Shown piece by piece: positions 17,442 through 25,402 of a stretch of DNA of 41,764 nucleotides. Source of the DNA: Gammaproteobacteria bacterium. GTDB taxonomy: Bacteria > Pseudomonadota > Gammaproteobacteria > Steroidobacterales > Steroidobacteraceae. The position numbers and the translations under genes were made by a program. The stretch covers positions 337 to 42,100 of the forward strand of contig PLAH01000126.1 in NCBI GenBank assembly GCA_003134045.1, given 5' to 3'. Below the pieces are notes generated by a model. The model saw only the letters and a program-made list of their open reading frames with translations, searched no databases and was not told the origin of the DNA. Each line of letters begins with the position of its first letter. Within the stretch, counting starts at the first letter, position 1.

Positions 17442-19661
17442 GTGAATACATCCACTTTGGTCGACACCGATATGCTCAAAACCGACTCGCCGGCACATAG
17501 CGTGGACGACGCCTCGGCGCCGCAGTACGCGATTTCAGCCAGCGCCAATCTGCAGGAGCGGCGGACCCGCACGCTCAAGCACGGCGACACGTTCGCCGTG
17601 TTCGATCAACGCGGCGACATTGGCGGCGAACTCGGCAATTCTGAAGGTCTCTACCATCGCGATACCCGCATCCTGTCGCAATTCCAATTGCTGCTCGAGG
17701 ATGCACGCCCGCTCCTGTTGAGTTCGATGACGCAAGATGACAACGCGGTCTTCAGCGCCGACCTCAGCAATCCGGACTTGCTGGTCGATGGCCAGATCGC
17801 ACTGCGCCGCGAGCAGTTGCACCTGCACCGGACAAAATTCGTCTGGAGCGGCGCATGCTATGAGCGGCTGCTGGTGCGAAATTTCAGCGATGCCGCACTG
17901 CACGTGCGGCTGACGTTCCGATTCGCATCCGACTTTGCCGATTTGTTCGAGGTACGCGGTGAACACCGCACCGCGCACGGGGAATCGAGCGCCGAACTCA
18001 CCAGCGATCACGGCGTGCTGCTGCGCTACGAAGGACTCGACCGGATCGAGCGCGCGACCGGCTTGACGTTCGCGCCGGCGCCGAAGACCCTGACCACCGG
18101 GCGCGCCGCCTACGAATTGGCCTTGAAGCCGCGCGAGACCCGCCGCATCTTCGTGCGGTACGGCATCGCCGACGATGCTCTGGAATGGAGCGGCCGGAAC
18201 TTTTACCGGCAGATGCGCGCGGCCCGTCACGCGCTGCGCGAATCGAGTTCGCGCGCCGCAAGCGTCGACAGCTCGAACTCCGTGTTCAACGAAATCGTAC
18301 GCCGCTCCGTGTCCGATTTGTACATGCTCATCACCGACACGCCGCAAGGCCACTATCCTTACGCCGGCACGCCCTGGTTCAGCACGCCTTTCGGCCGCGA
18401 CGGCATCATCACGGCGCTCATGACCCTTTGGGTGGATCCGAGCATCGCGAAAGGAGTGCTCGGCTTCCTGGCATCGACCCAGGCGACGGCGGTCGAGTCG
18501 GTACGGGACGCCGAGCCCGGAAAAATTCTGCACGAAATGCGCCACGGCGAAATGGCCAACCTGCGCGAAGTGCCTTTCGGCCGCTACTACGGCAGCGTCG
18601 ACTCGACGCCGCTGTTCGTTCTGCTGCTCGGCGAGTACTTCGTGCGCACCGGCGACATCGACACGGTGCGGGCGCTCTGGCCGAACGCGCAGGCCGCGCT
18701 GCGCTGGATCGATATATACGGCGACCGAGACGGCGACGGCTTCGTGGAGTATTACCGGCAGACCAAGGAGGGCCTGGCCAACCAAGGCTGGAAGGATTCG
18801 CACGACGCGATATTCCACAGCGACGGCCGCACTGCGGAAGGGCCGATCGCACTCTGCGAAGTGCAGGCCTATGTCTACGGTGCCAAGCGCCACGGGGCGC
18901 TGATGGCGGCTGCCCTGGGGCACCACGACCTTGCATCGAGTCTTCAAGCCCAGGCGGTTGCGCTGCGCCAGCAGTTCGAGCAGAAATTCTGGCTCGAGGA
19001 TCTGTCGACTTATGCGCTGGCCCTCGACGGGGCCAAGCAACCCTGCCGCGTGGTGTCCTCGAATGCGGGCCAGGTACTGCTCACCGGCATCGCGTCGCCG
19101 GAACATGCTCAGCGTGTGACCGACACGCTGCTCACGCCGGCCATGTTCAGCGGCTGGGGCATTCGCACGGTCGCGATGTCGGCCGCGCGCTACAATCCGA
19201 TGTCCTATCACAACGGCTCGGTCTGGCCGCACGACAACGGCTTGATCGCGATGGGCATGGCGCGCTATGGCCACAAGCACGCGGCAGCGCAGGTGTTCGG
19301 CGCTCTGTTCGATGCAGCGTCGTACATGGATCTGCGCCGGTTGCCCGAATTGTTCTGCGGATTCTTGCGGCGCCAGCACAACGCACCCACTCAATATCCG
19401 GTGGCATGCTCTCCGCAAGCCTGGGCCAGCGCCACCACCCTATGCGTGCTGCAGGCCACGCTCGGACTGGAATTGTTCGACGGCAGCCGCGAAGTCGCCT
19501 TCTACCGACCCGTGCTGCCCGAGTTCCTGGACCATGTCCACCTGCGAAATTTGCGCCTCACCGGCGGCTCGGTCGACGTGCTGCTGCACCGTCACGGCAA
19601 CGACGTCGCGGTAACGGTGACGCGGCGCGAAGGCGATGTCGTGGTGGTGGTCAGGTATTAA
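17442..19661 (+). CDS. Glycogen debranching-type amylo-alpha-1,6-glucosidase
   Basis: A 739-residue enzyme. Residues about 35-230 form the beta-rich N-terminal domain found in bacterial debranching-type proteins (TLKHGDTFAVFDQRGDIGG, EGLYHRDTRILS). Residues about 270-735 form an alpha/alpha-toroid glycosidase domain with TPWFSTPFGRDGI near 309-321, YGDRDGDGFVEY, NQGWKDSHDA and YHNGSVWPHDNGLIA. These are the substrate-channel and acid/base segments shared with amylo-alpha-1,6-glucosidase domains. It should hydrolyse alpha-linked glucose branches. No signal peptide is present. Initiation at GTG 17442 is chosen because the extended -10 lies just upstream; ATG at 17472 is an alternative that would drop ten residues. 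It is divergent from the GT4 gene, a likely functional partner. Confidence 0.9.
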   Translation: MNTSTLVDTDMLKTDSPAHSVDDASAPQYAISASANLQERRTRTLKHGDTFAVFDQRGDIGGELGNSEGLYHRDTRILSQFQLLLEDARPLLLSSMTQDDNAVFSADLSNPDLLVDGQIALRREQLHLHRTKFVWSGACYERLLVRNFSDAALHVRLTFRFASDFADLFEVRGEHRTAHGESSAELTSDHGVLLRYEGLDRIERATGLTFAPAPKTLTTGRAAYELALKPRETRRIFVRYGIADDALEWSGRNFYRQMRAARHALRESSSRAASVDSSNSVFNEIVRRSVSDLYMLITDTPQGHYPYAGTPWFSTPFGRDGIITALMTLWVDPSIAKGVLGFLASTQATAVESVRDAEPGKILHEMRHGEMANLREVPFGRYYGSVDSTPLFVLLLGEYFVRTGDIDTVRALWPNAQAALRWIDIYGDRDGDGFVEYYRQTKEGLANQGWKDSHDAIFHSDGRTAEGPIALCEVQAYVYGAKRHGALMAAALGHHDLASSLQAQAVALRQQFEQKFWLEDLSTYALALDGAKQPCRVVSSNAGQVLLTGIASPEHAQRVTDTLLTPAMFSGWGIRTVAMSAARYNPMSYHNGSVWPHDNGLIAMGMARYGHKHAAAQVFGALFDAASYMDLRRLPELFCGFLRRQHNAPTQYPVACSPQAWASATTLCVLQATLGLELFDGSREVAFYRPVLPEFLDHVHLRNLRLTGGSVDVLLHRHGNDVAVTVTRREGDVVVVVRY

Positions 19662-19680
19662 CCAGTGGGCGGCGTTCCCG

Positions 19681-21135
19681 TCAGGCGTGGCGGCGCGCCG
19701 GCGGCTTTGGTGGTGCCGTGTCCTTGAGCGGCGCGGTGGCCTCAGGCTCGGGGTCCAGCTCCGGCTCGGAGGCAGGGTCTGGGTCTGGTTCTGGTTCTGG
19801 ATCATGGGCCGCGGCGGGCGCCAGCTCGCGCTCGGAAGCAAGGTCTAGCTCTGGATCGTGGTCCGCCTCGTGCTCTGGCCCCGCTCGAGGTTCGAACTCG
19901 TCGACGCGCTGCTCGTCCCGCGTCGGGCGAGTCTCCGGCATGGCGAATGCCACCACCAGCACGGCGAGCAGCCCGATCCCCATCAGGGCGAAGAACGCCA
20001 TTCGAGTACCAAAATGATCGGCCAGCCATCCCGCCGCGGGCGTGCTCAAGGTACTGCCGATGCCGATACCGAAGCCGACGGCGCCGAGCGACAAATTGAA
20101 ATGCCCCGTGCCGCCGGCGACGTCGCTCACGATCAGCGGCACCATGATGCCGAAGCAAGCGCCGGCGATGCCGTCGAACACTTGAACGGCAACCAGCAGC
20201 GTCGGATTCTGGGTCGAGGCGAACAGCAGGCAGCGCAGCGGCAACATGCTGAAGCCGACCATCAAGATGATGCGGCGTCCGTACTGTTCCGCAAACCGGC
20301 CCACGGCAGGCGACGCGAACGCCACGATGATCTGCGGCAATACGATGCAGGCGGCGATGAGCAGACTGGGATTGGAGCCCTTCGCCGTCAGCGTGCCGCT
20401 GATGAGCATCAACATCGGTGCATTCGCGAAAGTGAACAGCATGGCGCACGCGCAGAAAATCAATAGACGGCGATCCGCGAGAACTTGAAAATAGCTGCCG
20501 CGGCTGCCCGCCTTGCGCGGCGGCGGCCGCAACTCGGCGCCTGCGACTGCGACCCGTCGCAACGGCATCAACATGAATATCGCGGGCAACGTCAGGCCGG
20601 CCGTCAAAAAGAATACGGCCCGTTCGGATATGTACTGGCCACATGCCCCCATCAATGCCGCGCCAACGCCGTTGCCGATCGCGGCATAGCGCGCGTTGCG
20701 CCCCAGCCGCAGCCCCATGCCAAAGCGCCCCGCCAGCACCAGGCTCATCGCGGCGATGGCGGGGCTCAGGGTGCAGCTCGAGATGCCGTGCAGGATTTCG
20801 GCCAGATACACGAACAGCGGAATCGGATGAATCGCGAACATCAGGGCGCTGACCGTAAAGACCAGCACACTGAATGCCGCCACCCGCGTCTTGTTCGGCA
20901 TGAGATCGACCAGTGCGCCGGCGGGGACCTGGCTCGCCATCGAACTGACCGTGCCGATGCTGAGCGCCAGCCCTATCGAAGTCTGTGTCCAGCTCTGGCT
21001 GCTGAGATAGACCGCGATGAACGGCCCGAAGCCGGTCTGGATGTTGGCCACGAACAGATTGAACCAATCCAGACCGCGGCCGGCACTTGCCGGGGGTGGG
21101 TTAGCCGAACTCTCATTGTCGGCCGCGGCACGCAC
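19681..21135 (-). CDS. MFS transporter with acidic proline-rich C-terminal tail
   Basis: A 484-residue major facilitator protein. About twelve hydrophobic segments cover residues 20-402. MFS loop motifs are visible in VDLMPNKTRV and RFAEQYGRRI. The last 82 residues (from about 403) are unlike a normal MFS tail: 24 Asp/Glu and 18 Pro, with EPEPDPDP-type runs, ending in the basic KPPARRHA. The gene begins with GTG four bases after the lipoprotein stop and has no clear ribosome-binding site, suggesting translational coupling. Substrate unknown; the order ABC exporter, lipoprotein, MFS suggests a common export or resistance role. Confidence 0.87.
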   Translation of the reverse strand: MRAAADNESSANPPPASAGRGLDWFNLFVANIQTGFGPFIAVYLSSQSWTQTSIGLALSIGTVSSMASQVPAGALVDLMPNKTRVAAFSVLVFTVSALMFAIHPIPLFVYLAEILHGISSCTLSPAIAAMSLVLAGRFGMGLRLGRNARYAAIGNGVGAALMGACGQYISERAVFFLTAGLTLPAIFMLMPLRRVAVAGAELRPPPRKAGSRGSYFQVLADRRLLIFCACAMLFTFANAPMLMLISGTLTAKGSNPSLLIAACIVLPQIIVAFASPAVGRFAEQYGRRIILMVGFSMLPLRCLLFASTQNPTLLVAVQVFDGIAGACFGIMVPLIVSDVAGGTGHFNLSLGAVGFGIGIGSTLSTPAAGWLADHFGTRMAFFALMGIGLLAVLVVAFAMPETRPTRDEQRVDEFEPRAGPEHEADHDPELDLASERELAPAAAHDPEPEPDPDPASEPELDPEPEATAPLKDTAPPKPPARRHA

Positions 21136-21139
21136 GGGA

Positions 21140-21844
21140 TCACTTCTTGTTTTGTTCGGCCGGCGGGGCAGGCGCGGTGGACGCGGGGGCCGGTGGTTCC
21201 ATCAACGTCTGCGGATGCGCGCCTTCCTTGTATTCCGGCGCCGCGCCGAGCTTCTCGCGGCTCAGACTCAGCGTCAAGAAAGGATCGCGGCCGGGGTTGA
21301 AGCGCAATAGCGGCCAGTCGACGGCGATCCGGTGATTGCCCACGCCGAGGAAGCCGCCGAAATCGATGATCGCGACGCGCACGCGCCCGCTCGAGTCGGC
21401 GAGCACGTCGACCACGTGCCCCAGATCCTCGCCGGTCGGTCCCTTGACCCGTTTCCCGAGTATGGACATCACCGACGCACTCATGGGTCTGACCTGGGCG
21501 TCGACCGCGCCCCCGGGCGGTGTATCGACCACCGCCGGCGCAGTGGGCAGCTGCGGCGGCTCCTCCTTGTGCACGAGCTTCAGCCTGGGCTTCGGCTTTG
21601 GTTTGGTCTTTGCTTCGACGCACGTACAGGCAGGCGCGGCGGCGTCGACCGCAGGCGGCGCACTGCTGGGCTCGCTCTCGCTCTGCGCGGGCGCCGGTAC
21701 CGGCGGCGCCTCGGGTGCCGCGGGCGGCGGCGAACTCGATGATTCGGCCGTGCGCCCGGCGCCGCGCATGCTGCTGCATCCGGCCAATGCCCACAGACAA
21801 GTCATCGCGACCATGAGCCAGCTGTTGCGCGGCGACCGCTTCAT
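21140..21844 (-). CDS. PRC-barrel lipoprotein
   Basis: A 234-residue predicted lipoprotein. The signal peptide ends in the lipobox LAGC with Cys23 as the lipidated residue. Residues 24-120 are a Pro/Ala/Ser-rich linker containing an ACTC pair (Cys73, Cys75) and a basic KPKPKPRLKL stretch at 81-90. Residues 123-200 match a PRC-barrel domain (SILGKRVKGPTGEDLGHVVDVLAD, then VAIIDFGGFLGVGNHRIAVDW). PRC barrels bind partners or small ligands; the function here is unknown. Its ATG overlaps the ABC exporter stop by four bases (ATGA), and the MFS gene follows four bases after its stop, so the three genes form one translationally coupled unit. Confidence 0.85.
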   Translation of the reverse strand: MKRSPRNSWLMVAMTCLWALAGCSSMRGAGRTAESSSSPPPAAPEAPPVPAPAQSESEPSSAPPAVDAAAPACTCVEAKTKPKPKPRLKLVHKEEPPQLPTAPAVVDTPPGGAVDAQVRPMSASVMSILGKRVKGPTGEDLGHVVDVLADSSGRVRVAIIDFGGFLGVGNHRIAVDWPLLRFNPGRDPFLTLSLSREKLGAAPEYKEGAHPQTLMEPPAPASTAPAPPAEQNKK

Positions 21845-23607
21845 GGCACCGGCTCCGTACTGACTCTCACCTGACGGCCGTACATGCGGCTGTAGACCCC
21901 CTTGGTCTGCATCAAGCGGCGCGGCGGCCCGTCCTCGACGATGCGGCCGCGGTCGAGCACCACCACTCTATCGAAGGCGTCGAGCGTCGAGAGGCGGTGA
22001 GCGATCGCGATCACGGTGCGTCCCTTGAACAACCGCGACAGTGCTTCTTGAATGGACTGTTCGGATTCGGTGTCCAGAGCGGAGGTGGCTTCATCCAGCA
22101 GCACGATGGGCGCATTCATCAAGAAGGCGCGCGCAATCGCCAATCGCTGGCGCTGGCCGCCGGACAGTTTCATGCCGCGCTCGCCCACCAACGTGTCGAA
22201 TCCCTCCGGCAAGCGGTTGATGAATTCCGTGCACTTCGCCGCCTCCACGGCCCGGAACACCTCCTCGTCGGTGGCCTCGGGCCTGCCGTAGCGCAGATTC
22301 TCCAGCAGCGAGCGATGGAACAGCGAAATATCCTGCTGCACCACCGCGATCGAACTGCGCAGACTCACCTGGGTTACGTCGGCGATGTTCTGTCCGTCGA
22401 TCGACACCTGACCCGCGACGGGATCGTACAGGCGCTGCAGCAGCGCGATGATGGTGGACTTGCCCGCACCGGATCGCCCCACGAGACCGATCTTCTGACC
22501 GGCGGGTACGTCCAGCATGAAGTCGGCGAGCACGTTCTGGCCGCTCGGATAACTGAAGTTGACGCCGCGGAAGCTGATGGCGCCGCCCGTGACGATCAGC
22601 GGCTTGGCGTCGGGCGCGTCCTGCATTTCGTGCGGAAGACCGAGCACCTGAACCGCCTCGCCGAGCTTGGCGAACTGCTGCACCATATCGACCAGCGCCA
22701 TGGCGAAATCGCGCGACGCATGCAGTACGGTGAAGCCGAGCGTGGTGGTCAGCACCACGTCGCCGGTCGAAATCTCGCCGCGGCGCCAAAGTTCCACCGA
22801 CCAGACCAACACCCCGGCGGTCACCGCAAAGACGGTGAACGCATGGAACAAGCGCAGCCGTTCGAGCGAGCGCAGGCTCGCGCGCTGCGCCTGCATTTCG
22901 TCCTCGATCTTGACGCTCAGGCGCTCCTGCTCGCGCCGCGCGGCGCCAAAGGCACGGACCAAGCCGATGTTGCTGACCACATCGGTGAGATCGCCGCTCA
23001 CGTGCGCGGCGTGCCCGGCGAAGCTCTGATGCAGCTCGCGTCCGTGCGACGCCAGCCACGCGATGATGGCGCCCAAGATCGTCACCACCACGATGAGCAC
23101 CACGGTCAGGTGCCAGTTGATGGTGCCCAGCACCAGAATGCTGGCAATCACGGCGGTGCCGGGTGGAATCGTGGACCAGGTCAGGGAATTCTCGATGGTC
23201 CAAGCCGCATTCGCCGCCGCGGTGATGCGTCCGGCCAGCGCGCCGGGGAAGCGCTCGACGAAATAGCGCGTGCCCTGCCCCGACAAATGATCGAAAAGCT
23301 CGAGACGCATGTCGCCGCCCACCGCCACGAACGCGTGCGTCGACACCCAGCCCGCCAGCCGCCACAACAGGTTGTCCCCTGCAACCAACCCGAGCAATAA
23401 ACCGACGGCGCCCCATAACACCCGCGAGGCAGGATCGTGCGTGCCGAGCACGTCGACCAAGTGCTTGACCGCGTATTGCGAAGCGACCGCACACCCCACG
23501 GCCGCCAACACGGCCACGAGCACGATGGTGTGGCTGAGAAGCCGCCGCCGCACATATCGTCCGAGAAAGCTGATCGCGCCTTTGGAGGCGTAGCGGGGCA
23601 AGGCCAT
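21841..23607 (-). CDS. ABC exporter, fused permease and ATPase
   Basis: A 588-residue half-transporter of the MsbA/LmrA architecture. Six membrane segments lie in residues about 25-310. The ATPase domain has Walker A GRSGAGKST near residue 378, Q-loop VVQQDISLFH, signature LSGGQRQRLAIARAF near 479, Walker B PIVLLDEATSALD and the switch histidine in IAIAHRLSTL. It would act as a homodimer exporting lipids, peptides or drugs; the substrate is unknown. It is the first gene of a tightly overlapping operon with a PRC-barrel lipoprotein and an MFS carrier. The ATG at 23607 has no clear Shine-Dalgarno. Confidence 0.93.
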   Translation of the reverse strand: MALPRYASKGAISFLGRYVRRRLLSHTIVLVAVLAAVGCAVASQYAVKHLVDVLGTHDPASRVLWGAVGLLLGLVAGDNLLWRLAGWVSTHAFVAVGGDMRLELFDHLSGQGTRYFVERFPGALAGRITAAANAAWTIENSLTWSTIPPGTAVIASILVLGTINWHLTVVLIVVVTILGAIIAWLASHGRELHQSFAGHAAHVSGDLTDVVSNIGLVRAFGAARREQERLSVKIEDEMQAQRASLRSLERLRLFHAFTVFAVTAGVLVWSVELWRRGEISTGDVVLTTTLGFTVLHASRDFAMALVDMVQQFAKLGEAVQVLGLPHEMQDAPDAKPLIVTGGAISFRGVNFSYPSGQNVLADFMLDVPAGQKIGLVGRSGAGKSTIIALLQRLYDPVAGQVSIDGQNIADVTQVSLRSSIAVVQQDISLFHRSLLENLRYGRPEATDEEVFRAVEAAKCTEFINRLPEGFDTLVGERGMKLSGGQRQRLAIARAFLMNAPIVLLDEATSALDTESEQSIQEALSRLFKGRTVIAIAHRLSTLDAFDRVVVLDRGRIVEDGPPRRLMQTKGVYSRMYGRQVRVSTEPVP

Positions 23608-23690
23608 TGTGGGGGTCGCTTCGCCTGTGGGTTAAACGTCGAGCTTAGCCAATCGATGACCCCGCCAGGCCGGATAAAGCTGCGATTGCA

Positions 23691-23729
23691 TGTCAGTCTT
23701 CGCTGACACGGCCGATGCTGACACGGCCG
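23691..23729. repeat. Direct and inverted repeats upstream of the ABC exporter operon
   Basis: The 13-base unit GCTGACACGGCCG occurs twice, at 23702-23714 and 23717-23729 (15-bp period). TGTCAG at 23691-23696 forms an inverted repeat with CTGACA at 23703-23708 across a six-base loop. Three copies of the CTGACA core therefore sit within 40 bp in the 134-bp gap between the methyltransferase stop and the exporter start. This could be a multi-site operator for the exporter operon, or a terminator hairpin for the methyltransferase transcript. Confidence 0.5.
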
Positions 23730-23741
23730 TTCCGCTCGACG

Positions 23742-24497
23742 CTAGGCAGCCGGTTGCTTGCGGCATACCATGAATATCTCATCGACAGCATCGGTCGCGA
23801 TCATGCCGCCGTGCAGATCCAGGCTTTTCTGAAACCGCAACCCCAGCGGCATGAAAGCGCGGTTGTACCACCACAACGCCCGTTCGCGGTGATTGACGAG
23901 CCACCACATCCCCAGGTCCAACAGACGCGAGGACTTCGGCTGCATGCCGAACACGGCGCTGCGTTGCACGACCAACCGGTGCCGCTTGAGCTTCGCCCGC
24001 AAATCGTCGGGTTCGTAGCGGCGCCGATGTCCGACGAAGTCGTCGAACGGCGTCCAGCGCGACGGATGCAGCGGCACGGACAGCAACACGGTGGCGCCTT
24101 CCGTCGCCACCCGCGAGATCTCCGACAGCGCGCCCTCGTCGTCCTCGACGTGCTCGACGATATCCAGCGCGCACACCAGATCGAAGCCATGACTGGCGAA
24201 CGGCAGCGAGGTCACCTGGCTCAGGGTGACCGAGGCGCCGCGCACCTTGAGCTTGGCGAGCGCCGGCTCGCTGATGTCCACGAATTGCGTGTGCTCCAGC
24301 GGCAATCGCGGTCTGAGGCCCGGCGCCACCTCGAGCTGCCGGCCGCCCGGCGGCAACAGCGATTGCACGAGCGGCCAGGTATTGAAGCGCTGCGGCTCGA
24401 CCAGCCGTGCGCCCGACCACAACGAATCGTAATAATCGCGATTCGCGTCAAGAAGTTCTCCCGCGCTGTGCTCCCGCGAACCTCTCGGCTGCATCAT
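23742..24497 (-). CDS. Class I SAM-dependent methyltransferase
   Basis: A 251-residue predicted methyltransferase. The SAM-binding motif I region reads RQLEVAPGLRPRLPL (residues 53-67), with the acidic motif II position in QFVDIS and motif IV in FDLVCALDIVEHVEDD (residues 105-120), as in type-11 methyltransferases. SVPLHPSRWTPFDDFVGHRRRYE resembles members acting on lipids or sugars. The start could be ATG 24497 or 24494; neither has a Shine-Dalgarno of its own. A ten-codon open frame with a strong ribosome-binding site ends 19 bp upstream, which may couple translation. The substrate is unknown. Confidence 0.82.
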   Translation of the reverse strand: MMQPRGSREHSAGELLDANRDYYDSLWSGARLVEPQRFNTWPLVQSLLPPGGRQLEVAPGLRPRLPLEHTQFVDISEPALAKLKVRGASVTLSQVTSLPFASHGFDLVCALDIVEHVEDDEGALSEISRVATEGATVLLSVPLHPSRWTPFDDFVGHRRRYEPDDLRAKLKRHRLVVQRSAVFGMQPKSSRLLDLGMWWLVNHRERALWWYNRAFMPLGLRFQKSLDLHGGMIATDAVDEIFMVCRKQPAA

Positions 24498-24516
24498 GCA
24501 GCCACTGTAGCACCGG

Positions 24517-24549
24517 TCAGGCGCGCCCCGCAGCGAATGCCGCCAGCAT
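24517..24549 (-). CDS. Possible 10-codon leader ORF between gntR and the methyltransferase
   Basis: The minus strand carries GAGGAGG five bases before an ATG at 24549, encoding MLAAFAAGRA and a TGA at 24519-24517, 19 bp before the methyltransferase ATG. It is in the same frame as the GntR gene, directly downstream of its TGA. The stretch between that TGA and this ATG is also open and reads like coding sequence (NAAQWRFRGPVEEED). It is therefore either a leader peptide or the remains of a longer GntR C-terminus. There is no homology evidence. Confidence 0.3.
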   Translation of the reverse strand: MLAAFAAGRA

Positions 24550-24594
24550 GTCCTCCTCTTCGACCGGCCCCCGGAACCGCCATTGCGCAGCGTT

Positions 24595-25353
24595 TCAGAT
24601 GGCCAGCCTGCGCGTGTATTCGTGGCGTCGCTTGGCCGTCTTGGCCCGCGTACCCTCGAGCGCATCCGGCTCGGTCGCCTCCAGCAAATCCTCGATGACC
24701 CGGGCCAGATGATCGCGCATCGCATTGCGCGCGGCCTTCGGATCGTGCTTGCGCAGCGCGTCGACGATGCGGCGATGCTCGCTCACGCGCGGCTGGACGC
24801 CGACGCGCCGGGCGCGCTCCAGCATGTAGACGCAGAGCGGCGATTTGTGACGCACGTCCAATAGATTCTCGATGACCGTGGCGATCGCGGTATTGCGCGT
24901 GGCGCGCGCGATCGCGATATGGAAACGCTTGTCCGCGGTCCATTCGGGCTGTTTGCGCGCATTCTCATCGACCATCTCGGCGACGATTCGCTCCAGTTCT
25001 TCCAACCGGTCATCGCTGATGGTGGTTGCCGCCAGGGCCGCGGCCTCGCCTTCGAACAACCGCCGAGCCTCGGTCAGTTCGAACGCGCCGATATCCAGAT
25101 CTCCGCCGCCCTCGAGCGTCGGCGGCTTGTCCGTCACGTAAATTCCGGAGCCGTGCCGCGCCTCCGCCAAGCCGCGAATCTCGAGCGAGATCATGGCCTC
25201 GCGAATCGTGGGCCGGCTGACCTTGAACGTCGCCGCCAGATCCCGCTCCGAAGGCAGACGCTCGCCGGCCTTGTATTTGCCCGACATGATGGACGCCATA
25301 ATCGTGCTCGCGACTTGCTGATAGAGCTTGCGGGTATCCGGCGTTACGATCAT
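24595..25353 (-). CDS. GntR-family regulator, FadR subfamily (FCD domain)
   Basis: A 252-residue repressor-type protein. The winged helix-turn-helix occupies residues 8-75 (LYQQVASTIMASIMSGKYK, ERLPSERDLAATFKVSRPTI, then the wing RHGSGIYVTD). The helical FCD ligand-binding domain covers about 98-225 (EARRLFEGEAAALAA, FHIAIARATRN, EHRRIVDALRKHD). The N-terminal sequence resembles ExuR/UxuR-like regulators, which respond to hexuronates. The start at 25353 is the first ATG consistent with the family; the upstream extension to 25524 overlaps xdhC. It is divergent from the XdhC-family gene 49 bp away and may repress it and itself through the shared region. Confidence 0.92.
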   Translation of the reverse strand: MIVTPDTRKLYQQVASTIMASIMSGKYKAGERLPSERDLAATFKVSRPTIREAMISLEIRGLAEARHGSGIYVTDKPPTLEGGGDLDIGAFELTEARRLFEGEAAALAATTISDDRLEELERIVAEMVDENARKQPEWTADKRFHIAIARATRNTAIATVIENLLDVRHKSPLCVYMLERARRVGVQPRVSEHRRIVDALRKHDPKAARNAMRDHLARVIEDLLEATEPDALEGTRAKTAKRRHEYTRRLAI

Positions 25354-25389
25354 GCGGATGAATTTTGACCACTTCCACCCAGAATGGCA

Positions 25390-25397
25390 ATTATACT
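25390..25397. promoter_or_regulatory. Overlapping face-to-face -10 boxes between gntR and xdhC
   Basis: The minus strand reads a perfect TATAAT at 25395-25390 (towards gntR). The plus strand reads TATACT at 25392-25397, whose start point would fall on or next to the xdhC ATG at 25403, implying a leaderless message. The pair is embedded in the short inverted repeat GGCA (25386-25389) and TGCC (25397-25400). Good -35 boxes are not seen; plus-strand TTGACC at 25365 is 21 bp away. Confidence 0.45.
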
Positions 25398-25402
25398 GCC
25401 GT

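Noticed and set aside
17535..19418. A 627-codon minus-strand open frame opposite the debranching-type glucosidase, and a 610-codon frame at 18185-20017
   Set aside because: Both overlap a gene with strong family motifs and themselves show no fold, motif or start signal.
19741..19830. Short GGTTCTGG-like repeats resembling a tandem array
   Set aside because: They encode the EP/DP tail of the MFS protein in frame and have no spacers, so this is not a CRISPR or minisatellite array.
21997..23400. A 467-codon plus-strand open frame over the ABC exporter
   Set aside because: Antisense to Walker A, signature and Walker B sequence; composition is that of GC-rich shadow frames.
23691..23729. A mobile-element end or attachment site
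   Set aside because: The repeats are short, have no matching partner elsewhere in the window and no integrase gene is nearby; an operator or terminator is simpler.
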